A stretch of DNA of 64,000 bases from Micromonospora sp. RP3T (GCF_003027925.1 NZ_PYPS01000042.1:1-64000), one strand, 5' to 3'; counted from the first letter of the stretch, positions 1 to 9,692 are shown. The notes: generated from the sequence alone by a model not told the origin. Program-made: numbers and translations.

Positions 1-232
1 AGCGGGCCAGGGCCAGGGTGACAAGGTGGAGCGCCCTACCGGACGTACGACCTTGTCACCCTGGCCCTGGTCTGCTCGGCTTGCCTGGGTCGGTGGCTGG
101 CGGGATGGCATCCCACCTCAACCACTCTCCTACCGGAACCGTTCGGCAACTCCATCTCGGAGTCGTCTGGCCCCCGCCGGAGGCACAGCCCTAACCCCGC
201 CCCCTCCCTCACCTCACCACCCCCACGCCCAC
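1..232. other. Non-coding left edge with repeats
   Basis: No convincing gene lies here. It holds a perfect 21-bp inverted repeat (7-27 and 50-70) and one copy of an 18-bp direct repeat (134-151). The minus frame ending at the TAG at 130-132 reads VAERFR just before the stop, like the small reading frame at 233-340, so this may be the debris of a duplicated small gene. Composition is unusually C-rich between about 185 and 250. Confidence 0.4.
7..70. repeat. 21-bp perfect inverted repeat
   Basis: Bases 7-27 are the exact reverse complement of 50-70, separated by 22 bases. The arms contain two CCAGGG/CCCTGG blocks followed by TGACAAGG. There is no T-tract on either side, so a classical intrinsic terminator is not obvious. 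It could be a hairpin terminator of a gene left of the window, a recombination site, or a mobile-element end. Confidence 0.7.
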
Positions 233-287
233 CTACGCCCCTTCCCCACCCTGGGCCTGAGCGACCGTGCGGAACCGTTCGGCAACT
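134..287. repeat. 18-bp direct repeat pair (134-151, 270-287)
   Basis: The sequence CGGAACCGTTCGGCAACT occurs identically at 134-151 and 270-287. On the minus strand both copies encode a VAERFR peptide in the frame that ends in a nearby stop (130-132 and 233-235). The flanks are not conserved, so this looks like an old, decayed duplication of a small coding sequence. Confidence 0.6.
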
Positions 288-340
288 TCGTCCGCCGCGG
301 TGGCCTGCCGGACCTCGTGCTGCTTCGGGATCGCCGACAC
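233..340 (-). CDS. Possible 35-residue protein, unknown
   Basis: A minus-strand frame begins with GTG at 340 and ends with TAG at 233-235. It encodes a hydrophilic peptide beginning VSAIPKQHEVRQATAADEVA and ending QAQGGEGA. The residue pattern (charged, helical, no low-complexity GC artefact) is more protein-like than the other frames here. The 18-bp direct repeat lies inside it. I do not recognise the family. It could be a small element-borne gene, a fragment of a longer one, or chance. Confidence 0.25.
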   Translation of the reverse strand: MSAIPKQHEVRQATAADEVAERFRTVAQAQGGEGA

Positions 341-642
341 CGGATGGAAGCGTGTCCGCCTGGCCCTGGTCGTCCTTCAGGAACCGTCACCGGGTCACTT
401 CACTGACCCAGGTGTGACGCGCGGGGCGGGCGTGGGGTTCGGGCCGGCTGACTTTCCGCCCCGCCGCCGAAGGCGGGCGGGGCGGCGGCTCCGTCAGGAG
501 CCGGTTACCGCGCCCGGCCGCGCGCCGCGCGGAGCGCGCTTGATCCTGAAGAGAGCGTTTCGGCAGTTGCGTCTACAGGCTCTCTGTCCCGTCACGGGAC
601 ATGCTTGACAGTCGCGTCTCACCAGATGCTTGACATGTCACA
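341..642. other. Intergenic stretch with GC hairpin and TTGACA pair
   Basis: No gene is supported. About 455-490 there is a GC-rich imperfect hairpin made of CCGCCCCGCCGCC-type and complementary blocks. Between 602 and 640 the motif ATGCTTGACA occurs twice (about 26 bases apart), giving two TTGACA hexamers resembling -35 elements on the plus strand, but no gene follows on that strand. The motif pair may instead be an insertion-sequence end remnant. Confidence 0.35.
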
Positions 643-1029
643 TCAACGGTGAGGTCGGGTCACCTCATCGCTCTGCGGGTCGTAGATCGTCAGCCCATAT
701 CGCGCTGCAAGATTCAGGATCAGTTCGATGGCGGGAGTGCTCCGCTGCCCGAAGCTCATGTTCATGCTGACGTGGTCGATACCAACGTCGAGTGGCATCG
801 ACATCCAGGGCGAGTCATCGCGGTATGGCGGGAGGTCGGGGTAGCGGGCGCGCAGACTCTCGTAGAAGCCGACGATGCGTTCGTCCAGCTCGCCCTCGGG
901 ATGCTCGCCGCTGCTGCAGCGCTTCACCATGGCGCGCACCGCGTCGCCGCTCGCCGCCGCGTCGATGGCCAGCACGTCAAGGTCGAAACTCACCGGCACA
1001 TGCTGCCGCACTCGCTCAACGCTCGTCAC
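643..1029 (-). CDS. Conserved hypothetical, element-associated
   Basis: About 128 residues. The GTG at 1029 overlaps the upstream gene's TGA by four bases, which is why I chose it. A second GTG at 993 would give a product starting VSFDLDVLAIDA, which looks like the natural N-terminus of this kind of protein. The remainder is a compact acidic alpha/beta protein (ELDERIVGFYESLRARYPD, WMSMPLDVGIDHV, LAARYGLTIYDPQ). I do not know its function. Similar small proteins are common in actinomycete genomes and mobile elements. It is probably co-transcribed with the membrane protein upstream. Confidence 0.7.
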   Translation of the reverse strand: MTSVERVRQHVPVSFDLDVLAIDAAASGDAVRAMVKRCSSGEHPEGELDERIVGFYESLRARYPDLPPYRDDSPWMSMPLDVGIDHVSMNMSFGQRSTPAIELILNLAARYGLTIYDPQSDEVTRPHR

Positions 1030-1583
1030 GGGCACAGGTTCGCCCGGATGTGCACCCCGCACCAGGCCGGAAGGTCGACGGACCAGACCCGCCACCCGCC
1101 GCGATCCTTGCGCAACTCCCACCGCCACGCATGCGCGGTACCGGCGAGGATCTGCGCGTCGTCCCACCAGACCGCGCGTACCTGCTCGGTCACCCTGGCA
1201 CGGTCGTCGGCCTGGTGCTCGATCGCACTCGGCCCCACACTCTCCAACTTCGAAGGCTCCCGGCCAGTCCCGGTCATCTCGGCCCGGTAGTCCCGCCACT
1301 GCTGCCGCAGCTCGTCATGACGCGCGCCGGCCAGCACCCGCGACAGCCCCAACTCCTCACCAGCGCTGAGCTGCAACAGCCACACCCGGGCCGCGGCCTC
1401 CGGCGTCGCCTCGCCCCGCTCCGCCTCCAACTGCTTACGCACCGCCCATGAGGCCGGCACCACAACAAGGCCAGCGCAACCGATCACTACCAACGCCAAC
1501 AGCACCCAGGGCCACCGCCCGGGATGTCTAGCTTGCCGAACTCGGCCCGGCAGCCACCCACGCAGAACCTCCCCCATGATCAC
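1026..1583 (-). CDS. Small membrane-anchored hypothetical protein
   Basis: 185 residues counting from GTG 1583, with ATG 1577 as an alternative start. A single hydrophobic segment at residues 24-45 (WPWVLLALVVIGCAGLVVVP) follows a basic N-terminus. A soluble, Trp-rich domain of about 140 residues follows, predicted to be outside. This architecture resembles the small membrane/transfer-associated proteins found in integrative elements, but there is no diagnostic motif. No clear Shine-Dalgarno is seen. A near-perfect 27-bp palindrome (1596-1622) sits immediately upstream and may be its operator. The downstream gene overlaps it by four bases. Confidence 0.65.
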   Translation of the reverse strand: MIMGEVLRGWLPGRVRQARHPGRWPWVLLALVVIGCAGLVVVPASWAVRKQLEAERGEATPEAAARVWLLQLSAGEELGLSRVLAGARHDELRQQWRDYRAEMTGTGREPSKLESVGPSAIEHQADDRARVTEQVRAVWWDDAQILAGTAHAWRWELRKDRGGWRVWSVDLPAWCGVHIRANLCP

Positions 1584-1595
1584 TTACATGACGAT

Positions 1596-1622
1596 ACGAG
1601 AATCTCTCGGAGAGAGTCTCGT
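1596..1622. promoter_or_regulatory. Near-perfect 27-bp palindrome, candidate operator
   Basis: Left arm ACGAGAATCTCTC (1596-1608), one central base, right arm GAGAGAGTCTCGT (1610-1622); 12 of 13 positions pair. It lies 13 bases upstream of the start of the small membrane protein at 1583, where a promoter or operator would be expected. There is no terminator-like tail. The element's XRE regulator (2248-3471) is a candidate binder, which is inference from proximity only. Confidence 0.5.
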
Positions 1623-1756
1623 CGAGGTGCCCAAAGGACGTCGTGCCCGTGGCCGACTCCCCGCGCTAACTGCTGTGGCGAAAGGGTCGACGATAGGCCG
1701 CGCATCCGCAGCGGAGCGTGGAGCCCGTTGTGCGCGGTCTTGAGTAGGTCCGCGTG

Positions 1757-2224
1757 TCAGACAGCACTGCCGTGCTCGGCGTACGCGGAGACGCTACTGC
1801 TGCGGGCTGCGATCGCGGTGCGGATCCGACGGCCAAGCCGGGAGGGGCCGTAGTGTTCTACGGACTCTGCGTCTACGTATTGCCATTGGGTGAGTTCGCC
1901 GTCCGCGAAGCGGATCGCGCGCTCCTGCTCGGCTTCAAGTGACCCGCCGTCGAAGATGAAGAGGAGCTTGTCGCCCTCGCGCTCGGCGGGTGCCCAGTCC
2001 ACGACCAGCATCGGTCCGAGCGCGGGCGTGAGGCCGAGTTCCTCTCGGATCTCCCGTACGCAGGCTGCCCGCGGCGACTCGCCGGCTTCGACGTAACCGC
2101 CTGGGATGTCCCAGTGCTTCTTGTAGCTCGGGCGCACGAGCATCACCCTGCCTTCGTTGTCGAAGAACAGGGCGCCGGCGGCGACGCGTGGGGTCGCCAC
2201 GGGTGGCATCTCGTTGGCCGTCAC
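1757..2224 (-). CDS. NUDIX hydrolase
   Basis: 155 residues. A full Nudix box spans residues 43-65: G-x5-E (PGGYVEAGE), then REIREELGL giving the REUxEExGU metal-binding helix. These enzymes hydrolyse nucleoside diphosphates linked to another group, and the substrate cannot be read from sequence. The stop of the XRE-TPR regulator gene lies 23 bases upstream on the same strand, so the two form an operon. NUDIX genes next to a regulator are a known cargo of actinomycete integrative elements of the pSAM2/AICE type, which fits the integrase scar to the right. The gene looks intact. Confidence 0.9.
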   Translation of the reverse strand: MTANEMPPVATPRVAAGALFFDNEGRVMLVRPSYKKHWDIPGGYVEAGESPRAACVREIREELGLTPALGPMLVVDWAPAEREGDKLLFIFDGGSLEAEQERAIRFADGELTQWQYVDAESVEHYGPSRLGRRIRTAIAARSSSVSAYAEHGSAV

Positions 2225-2247
2225 CAGGGCAGCCTAGATGCCTCGGT

Positions 2248-3471
2248 TCAGTCGAGCACCTTCAGCCGGCGAGCCAGGCCGACCAGCTCGGCCGGCGGCT
2301 TACCGCGCTGGCGGCGGACCCAGGTCAGCGCCAGTTGTCTGCTGAGGAAGTGGTGCCTGACTTGCTCGGGCGCCATCTGCTCTGCTTCGAGCAGTACGGC
2401 TTGGGCGTCGTCGACGCGGTTCCACGAGCTGTAGGCGCGGGCGACTTCGAGGGCGTGCCGTACCCGACGTTCCATCGGGAGTCCGGTGGTGTCGACGCGC
2501 GGGCCGAGGTCGACGGCCACCTGTAGATCACCCAGCTCTGCTGCGGTGGCGACGCGGTGGATGGCGACGTTGGTCGGGCCGAACGCGGTCCAGAGGTGGT
2601 TGGCATCGTTTCCGAGCTGGTCGGCGGCGTGCTCTGCTGCGGCGAGGAAGGTGCGGGTGGTGCCGGCGTCGTTGGAGCGGGCAGCGGCCATGGAGCCGGA
2701 CAGGAAGAGGGTGCCGTAGACGGAGAGCAGGGCCGGCGAGGCGTGCGCCAGGTGGGGCTCCAGGTAGCCGGCGGCGTCTTCGGTGAGACGTACGGCTTCG
2801 GTGTAACGGCCGGTGGCATTTAGGGCGTGACCGACGGACCGGAACAGAGAACCGGTGATAAGCGGGTCGCCGGTGGGCCGGACGGCTGCCAAGCCGCGGT
2901 CGGCAGCGATCCAGGCGAGGTCGACCTCTCCGAGCTTGGTGAGCTGGGTGGCAGTTAGCTGATAGGCAAGGCCGAGGAGCCGGCGGGCCTGGTCCTGGTC
3001 GTCGCCCTCGTGACGGTCGGCGGCGGCCTGGGCGCGGTGGAGCAGGTCGGGTAGTCGGCCGGTGACGTACCCGAATCGGGAGTCCTGGTAGGCGTCCCAG
3101 AGCGCGCCGACATCCTTGCGCAGCATGGCAACGGTCGGTGGCTCGTCGTGGAAAGTGCCGCCGAACGGGGCAAGGGCGCGGTAGTTCATGAGCGCCGACC
3201 GGAGAGCGGGAACGGTGCCGGTACCGGTGTCGGCGGTCCAGTCAAGCAGCACGGGTTCGCCGAGGAGGTCACCGAGGGATACGTCCAGGACCTCGGCAAG
3301 GGACTTGATTACGGAGAGCCGGTCCAGCTCGATGCGGTTGTTCTCGACCTTTCCGAGCCAATCAGCGGTGCGGCCGATGAGTCCGGCAAGGACTTCCTGC
3401 GACAGGCCGCGCCGGCGGCGGTACCAGGCGATGCGCTCGCCGATGGTCAGGGTGTTGGTTGTCCGGTGCAC
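2248..3471 (-). CDS. XRE-family regulator with TPR-like C-domain
   Basis: 407 residues from GTG 3471, preceded by a purine-rich GAGAAGG at a reasonable distance. Residues 10-66 are an XRE helix-turn-helix (IGERIAWYRRRRGLSQEVLA ... WLGKVENNRIELDRLSVIKSL). Residues 90-400 are helical, Ala/Leu-rich and TPR-like, as in the large actinomycete HTH-TPR regulators that sense small ligands. It probably controls itself and the NUDIX gene downstream, and possibly the remaining element genes. This is the usual size for the family and I see no damage. Confidence 0.9.
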   Translation of the reverse strand: MHRTTNTLTIGERIAWYRRRRGLSQEVLAGLIGRTADWLGKVENNRIELDRLSVIKSLAEVLDVSLGDLLGEPVLLDWTADTGTGTVPALRSALMNYRALAPFGGTFHDEPPTVAMLRKDVGALWDAYQDSRFGYVTGRLPDLLHRAQAAADRHEGDDQDQARRLLGLAYQLTATQLTKLGEVDLAWIAADRGLAAVRPTGDPLITGSLFRSVGHALNATGRYTEAVRLTEDAAGYLEPHLAHASPALLSVYGTLFLSGSMAAARSNDAGTTRTFLAAAEHAADQLGNDANHLWTAFGPTNVAIHRVATAAELGDLQVAVDLGPRVDTTGLPMERRVRHALEVARAYSSWNRVDDAQAVLLEAEQMAPEQVRHHFLSRQLALTWVRRQRGKPPAELVGLARRLKVLD

Positions 3472-3554
3472 CGTTTCACCTTCTCCCCTCGTCCGGCTGC
3501 GACCCCGGAAGGATTTTCCGGGTCACTGGGCGGTATGTGCCTGAACCTGTCTGC

Positions 3555-3728
3555 ATGACGGGGCTGAACGTATCGACCAACTGCCAATCCTGCTCGGGTG
3601 CCGGCTGGAAGTACACCCTTGCGCGGTCCGCTACGCGGGCCTTCGGGCAGGGGTCGGAGCGAAATCGTTCCCTGGCTCGACGGTCCTGCCTGGACTGCGC
3701 GGGCTCCGGTCGCACGACGACCTGCTGA
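3555..3728 (+). CDS. Small Cys-pair (zinc-ribbon-like) protein
   Basis: 57 residues from ATG 3555. It has two CxxCxGxG motifs: CQSCSGAGWKY near the N-terminus and CLDCAGSGRTTTC at the C-terminus, as in DnaJ-type zinc hairpins. The linker is basic. I chose the ATG over the upstream TTG at 3459 because the upstream part has no protein character. Similar miniproteins occur in actinomycete plasmids and integrative elements, but no specific function is known to me. It is divergent from the XRE regulator. Confidence 0.5.
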   Translation: MTGLNVSTNCQSCSGAGWKYTLARSATRAFGQGSERNRSLARRSCLDCAGSGRTTTC

Positions 3729-3827
3729 GGCTGGCCCGGGGTGGGTGCTGGCATGGGACCGCGACCCGAACGCGGGTCCCGAGAGAGCCCGCCCACTCCG
3801 GCGCCCCGCAGAAGCCACCCGGTTCCG

Positions 3828-4106
3828 GTGGGTGCACCCAAGCCGGCCGAACTGGTCTACCTAGACGGTCGCGCGTCGGTGCAGTTCCGCGGCGATCGGG
3901 CGCTGTGGCTGCGGGTGACCGCGATCGGTGACTGGCCGGCGTATGACGGCTGGGTATGGCTGATCGGCTACGTCATCAACCCGACCGACGGGCAAGCGTC
4001 GGCGAAGCGGGAGGTCTTGGCGAAGATCGCCGGGCTTCAGATCAGCCCCTCATCAAGCATTCCGTCGCCAGCCTTGGCGCGGACGGCAAGGAGGCGCGGT
4101 GTTTGA
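3828..4106 (+). CDS. Small hypothetical protein, element-borne (paralogue 1)
   Basis: About 92 residues if started at GTG 3828; the frame is open from 3741 but its first 29 residues look non-coding. The core reads VYLDGRASVQFRGDRALWLR then VTAIGDWPAYDGWVWLIGYV, a beta-rich pattern ending in a W-x-W-x-x-G turn. The downstream neighbour carries the same pattern. The last residues overlap that gene by eight bases, so the pair is probably translationally coupled. Function unknown. It resembles small unknown genes seen next to integrases in actinomycete elements. Confidence 0.5.
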   Translation: MGAPKPAELVYLDGRASVQFRGDRALWLRVTAIGDWPAYDGWVWLIGYVINPTDGQASAKREVLAKIAGLQISPSSSIPSPALARTARRRGV

Positions 4107-4341
4107 CCTTCGGGTACGGCTCGGCATAGTGCTCCGGGTGGAAGCGGCCGACCGCTACCGTCCATCCGACGGCCCGGTGATGCTGCGGGTGACCGGCGTC
4201 CGCCTGGTGCTCAACCGTCCAGAGCGCGAGCAGTGGATCTGGGTCGAGGGAACCAAGGTGGTCCCGCGCAACCAACGCGGCGAGTACACCCAGATCCTCG
4301 TACCCGTCCGACTGTTCTCCCCCCGCGGTCCGACACCTTGA
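4099..4341 (+). CDS. Small hypothetical protein, element-borne (paralogue 2)
   Basis: 80 residues from GTG 4099. It contains VMLRVTGVRLVLNRPEREQW followed by IWVEGTKVV, matching the LRVT...W-x-W-x-x-G pattern of the upstream neighbour, so the two are probably diverged duplicates. No domain is recognised. It ends just before the integrase remnant, consistent with the gene order (cargo, integrase, tRNA) of integrated actinomycete elements. Confidence 0.5.
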   Translation: MFDLRVRLGIVLRVEAADRYRPSDGPVMLRVTGVRLVLNRPEREQWIWVEGTKVVPRNQRGEYTQILVPVRLFSPRGPTP

Positions 4342-4568
4342 TCAACTCCTCTCGCCGGGACGCTTCACGTCCTGGACGCCAAGACCGAGGACTCCGAGGC
4401 GGTGCTACCGCTGCCCGAGTTCACCTGGCTCACGCTGATGGAGCACCGGGAGCGCCAGCAGGAGGAGCGGGCCGCCCTCCCGTCAAGGTGACGCTGAAGG
4501 TCTACGCTCACGCCAACCTCGACGCGATGCGTCAGGCGCTCGGCAAGCTCGACGGGCGGCTGTCGTGA
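4342..4568 (+). pseudogene. Tyrosine-recombinase (integrase) remnant, two fragments
   Basis: Two pieces of a phage-type integrase in different frames. The first (about 4357-4490) reads GTLHVLDAKTEDSEAVLPLP then EFTWLTLMEHRERQQEERAA before a TGA. It matches the mid-catalytic stretch in which a conserved K-T-x-x-S-x-R/A-x-x-LPLP segment precedes a helix. The second (4488-4568) reads VTLKVYAHANLDAMRQALGK and ends GRLS, the extreme C-terminus normally found after the catalytic Tyr. The segment between, which should carry the HxxR and Tyr residues, is deleted, and no N-terminal domain is found upstream. It ends 74 bases from tRNA-Thr, so it is the dead integrase of an element once inserted there. 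Confidence 0.8.
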
Positions 4569-4572
4569 ACCC

Positions 4573-4595
4573 CGTTGCTGTCAGCGTTGCTGTCA
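4573..4595. repeat. Tandem 11-bp repeats, candidate recombinase arm sites
   Basis: CGTTGCTGTCA occurs at 4573-4583 and again at 4585-4595, one base apart, directly between the integrase remnant and the tRNA 3' end. Short direct repeats in this position are typical of arm-type integrase/excisionase binding sites next to att. This is inference from position. Confidence 0.45.
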
Positions 4596-4641
4596 ACCGG
4601 GAAGATCACGACGGCCACCGGCCGGGATCGCCTTGTGGAAT

Positions 4642-4718
4642 TGGAGCCCCCGGCCGGGATCGAACCGGCGACATCTCGCTTACAAGGCGAGTGCTCTGGC
4701 CAGCTGAGCTACAGGGGC
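4642..4718 (-). tRNA. tRNA-Thr (anticodon TGT)
   Basis: Full 77-nt cloverleaf on the minus strand. The acceptor stem is GCCCCTG/CGGGGGC (one U-G pair), and the D arm is GCTC/GAGC. The anticodon stem is CTCGC/GCGAG with loop CTTGTAA, giving anticodon TGT, which reads ACA threonine codons. The T arm is GCCGG-TTCGATC-CCGGC, followed by T and an encoded CCA (4642-4644). The integrase remnant faces its 3' end, marking this tRNA as the attachment site of the element to its left. Confidence 0.93.
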
Positions 4719-5083
4719 GCGTGTGACGGGCTCAGCATAGCGACTGGGCTTGGAAAATCCCGCCTGGCAGGGCTCCCGAGCACGGAAAACGTCAGTTACC
4801 TCACCGGGTCGACCGGCCGATCGTCCACTGATAGCGCTCACAGCGGGGAGATTGATGCCTCTCAGTGCCCGACTGACCGAAATGTGTATGCGGTCCGTCC
4901 CACCCGCTGCGTCTCGTCTTGGCACGAACGCGAAAGCCGTTTACGGTGCAGTGACACGGACGACACTCCGGGCCGGCCTCGGCTGCCCGGGCGACGCTCC
5001 CGTTGGCCGGCACCCTGGGTGCCGGTCGCTCCTTCACTCGGATCGTCCGGCACGTTCCTGCCGGTGAAAGGAAGCGCTTCATC
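4719..5083. other. Intergenic region upstream of msiK
   Basis: No gene is supported in these 365 bases. They must carry the promoters of tRNA-Thr (minus) and of the ABC ATPase gene (plus), but I see no convincing -10/-35 pair. A perfect short hairpin of CCGGCACCC and GGGTGCCGG (5007-5025) lies about 60 bases before the ATPase start and would sit in its leader RNA. GAAAGGAAG at about 5066-5074 is the ribosome-binding site. Confidence 0.45.
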
Positions 5084-6175
<1,092 letters not shown>

Positions 6176-6189
6176 CGTACGCGAAGCAG

Positions 6190-6223
6190 AAGGGGCGGCC
6201 CGCCACGGCGGACCGCCCCTTTT
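6190..6223. terminator. Convergent terminator between msiK and rlmB
   Basis: AAGGGGCGGCCCGCC pairs with GGACCGCCCCTTT across a short loop, with one G-U step, and A/T runs flank both arms. It can therefore work for msiK (plus) and rlmB (minus). The sequence just before it, after the msiK stop, is shared with the terminator region after hmgA. Confidence 0.75.
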
Positions 6224-6236
6224 CCGTGCTTGCGGG

Positions 6237-7360
6237 TCAGCCCTCGACCGCGCGGCGGCGGGCGACCTCGGCGAGCGTGACCGCAGCGGCGACGCTCGCG
6301 TTGAGCGACTCCACGTCGGAGATCATCGGAATGCTGACGGTCAGGTCGCAGGTCTCGCCGACCAGGCGGGACAGCCCGCGCCCCTCCGAGCCGACCACCA
6401 CGACCAGCGGGCCGACCGCGGCCTCCAGGTCGTACAGGTCGGTCTGCCCGTCGGCGTCCAGGCCGACCACGATGAAGCCGGCCTCCTTGCACGCCTTCAG
6501 CGACCGGGTCAGGTTGGTGACCTGGGCGACCGGAACGCGCGCGGCCGCGCCGGCGCTGGTCCGCCAGGCGGTCGCGGTGATCCCGGCGGCCCGCCGCTCG
6601 GGCACGAAGACACCCTGCGCGCCGAACGCGGCGGCCGACCGGATCACCGCGCCGAGGTTACGCGGGTCGGTGACCCCGTCCAGCGCGACCAGCAGCGGGG
6701 CGGCCTGCTCCAGTGCGGCGGTGACCAGGTCGTCGAACGACTCGTAGGCGAACGGCGGCACCTGGAGGCCGACGCCCTGGTGCAGCACCCCGCCGGTCAT
6801 CCGGTCCAGCTCGGCGCGGCTCACCTCGAGGATCGCGATGCCCCGGTCGGCGGCGGTACGGACGATCTCCTTGACCCGGTCGTCCATGTCGATGCCCTGC
6901 GCGGTGTAGAGCGCGGTCGCCGGCACCTGGGCGCGCAGCGACTCCAGCACCGGGTTCCGGCCGACGAGCAGCTCGGGGCTGTCCTTCGCCGGGTTCGACT
7001 TGCGCCCCGGGGAGACCCGCGGCCCGCCGGACCGGCCCGCCGGCTTGCCGCCGCCGCGGCCCTTGGCGGTGGGTACGCCCCGACCGCCGCCCCTGCCCCA
7101 GGTGGTGTCCTTGCTGCCGGGCTGGCCGATCTTGGGCGCGCGACCCTCCTCGGCGGCGGCGCGGCGCTCCTTGTCCTGCTTCCAGGCGGTGCGCTGGGGC
7201 AGCTTCTCGGTGCCCGAGTAGGCCTTGTGCCAGGGGCGCTCGTCGGCCGGCAGGGTGCGCCCCCGGCCGGCGAGGGAGTCCTTGTTCTTGCCACCGGTGC
7301 CCTTGGGGGCGCCTGCCTTCGGCGTCAGTCGCCGGCCACGGCGCTGCGAGTTGCCGGCCA

Positions 7361-7361
<1 letters not shown>
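6237..7361 (-). CDS. rlmB: 23S rRNA 2'-O-ribose methyltransferase, RlmB/TrmH (SpoU) family
   Basis: 374 residues. The C-terminal 250 residues are a SPOUT methyltransferase. There is an L30e-like substrate-binding part (LLVGRNPVLESLRAQVPATA). The three SpoU motifs follow: LDGVTDPRNLGAVIRSAAAFG, VVGSEGRGLSRL and SIPMISDVESLNASVAAAV. They form the knotted SAM site that methylates a ribose in 23S rRNA (G2251-type in relatives). The first 120 residues are a basic, Gly-rich disordered extension common in actinobacteria. ATG 7361 shares its A with the cysS TGA, so the genes are coupled. The order cysS-rlmB is conserved in actinobacteria. Confidence 0.93.
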
Positions 7362-8776
<1,415 letters not shown>

Positions 8777-8839
8777 CTCCCAAGGGTAGCCCTCCACACA
8801 TTTCCGGGTTGGCCCGAGCCGGGTCGTACGCTGCGTGCT

Positions 8840-9487
8840 GTGGACACGGCGGCACGCCCGGGAGAGACCGCGCAGACCCTGGACCGGGGTCTGCGCCTGC
8901 TGCACCTCGTCGCGGACGCGCCGGGCGGGCTGACCGTCACCGAGGCCGCGCACCGGCTCGGCATCGGTCGGGCGGCCGTCTACCGGCTGGTCGGCGCGTT
9001 GACCGGGCACGGCATGCTGCGGCGCGACGGCGAGGGCCGGCTGCGGCTCGGCGCGGGCGTGCTGCACCTGGCCCGCCGCGCCCAGCCGCTGCTCGCCGAG
9101 GGTGCGCTGCCGGCGCTGCGCCGGCTCGCCGAGCGGACCGGCGCGACCGCCCACCTGACCGTGGTGGAGGGCGGCGAGGGGGTCGCGTTGGCCGTGGTCG
9201 AGCCGAGCTGGACCGCGTTCCACGTGGCGTACCGGACCGGCTCCCGGCACCCGTTGGAGCGGGGCGCGGCCGGCCGGGCCGTGCTGGCCGGGCGGGCCGG
9301 CGCGGCCGGCCCGGTGAGCACCAGCGGGGAACTCCAGTCCGGGGCGTACGGGGTGGCGGCGCCGGTGCTGGGCGTGCCGGGCCTGGAGGGCAGCGTCGGC
9401 GTGGTCTCGCTGACCCCGCTCGACGTGACCGAGGTCGGCGCCCAGGTCACCGCCGCCGCCGAGGCGGTCGCCGCCGCGCTCTCCTGA
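8840..9487 (+). CDS. IclR-family transcriptional regulator
   Basis: 215 residues from GTG 8840. The N-terminal winged helix (residues 10-70: TLDRGLRLLHLVADAPGGLT ... YRLVGALTGHGMLRR) is followed by a short GAF-like IclR effector domain (TAHLTVVEGGEGVALAVV, FHVAYRTGSRHPLERGAAGR). It is shorter than the usual 250 residues, mainly in the effector domain, but shows no frameshift. It is divergent from cysS with 63 bases between starts. No metabolic gene is adjacent, so the target cannot be guessed. Confidence 0.88.
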   Translation: MDTAARPGETAQTLDRGLRLLHLVADAPGGLTVTEAAHRLGIGRAAVYRLVGALTGHGMLRRDGEGRLRLGAGVLHLARRAQPLLAEGALPALRRLAERTGATAHLTVVEGGEGVALAVVEPSWTAFHVAYRTGSRHPLERGAAGRAVLAGRAGAAGPVSTSGELQSGAYGVAAPVLGVPGLEGSVGVVSLTPLDVTEVGAQVTAAAEAVAAALS

Positions 9488-9692
9488 CCGCGCCCACCCC
9501 GCCGGCCGCCGGCCGCCGGGCGCAGGTTCGGGGAAGTGGCGGCATCCGCCCGGGTCGCATACGCCCACCTCGGCGAACTGGCGGCGCCACCCGCCGCGGA
9601 TACGCCCATCTCGCCGGAACGGCGTCTCCTCGCCGCGGCGGCGGCTCGGGAACGGGTGCGGGCCCCTAGCACATCGCGGGCGCCGGTGGGGG

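Noticed and set aside
26..608. Plus-strand frames at the left edge as genes
   Set aside because: Pro/Arg/Ser-rich translations without domain character; they look like GC-skew noise.
602..640. Insertion-sequence end based on repeated ATGCTTGACA
   Set aside because: No transposase frame, no partner end and no target duplication in view; kept only as a note in the intergenic entry.
4618..4662. 13-bp repeat CCGGCCGGGATCG at 4618-4630 and 4650-4662 as an att core duplication
   Set aside because: One copy lies in the tRNA T-arm, but the two are only 19 bases apart and the word is short in this GC-rich sequence. It cannot be the two ends of an element.
5007..5025. Hairpin upstream of msiK as a riboswitch
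   Set aside because: It is a single short perfect stem-loop with no conserved aptamer structure recognisable.
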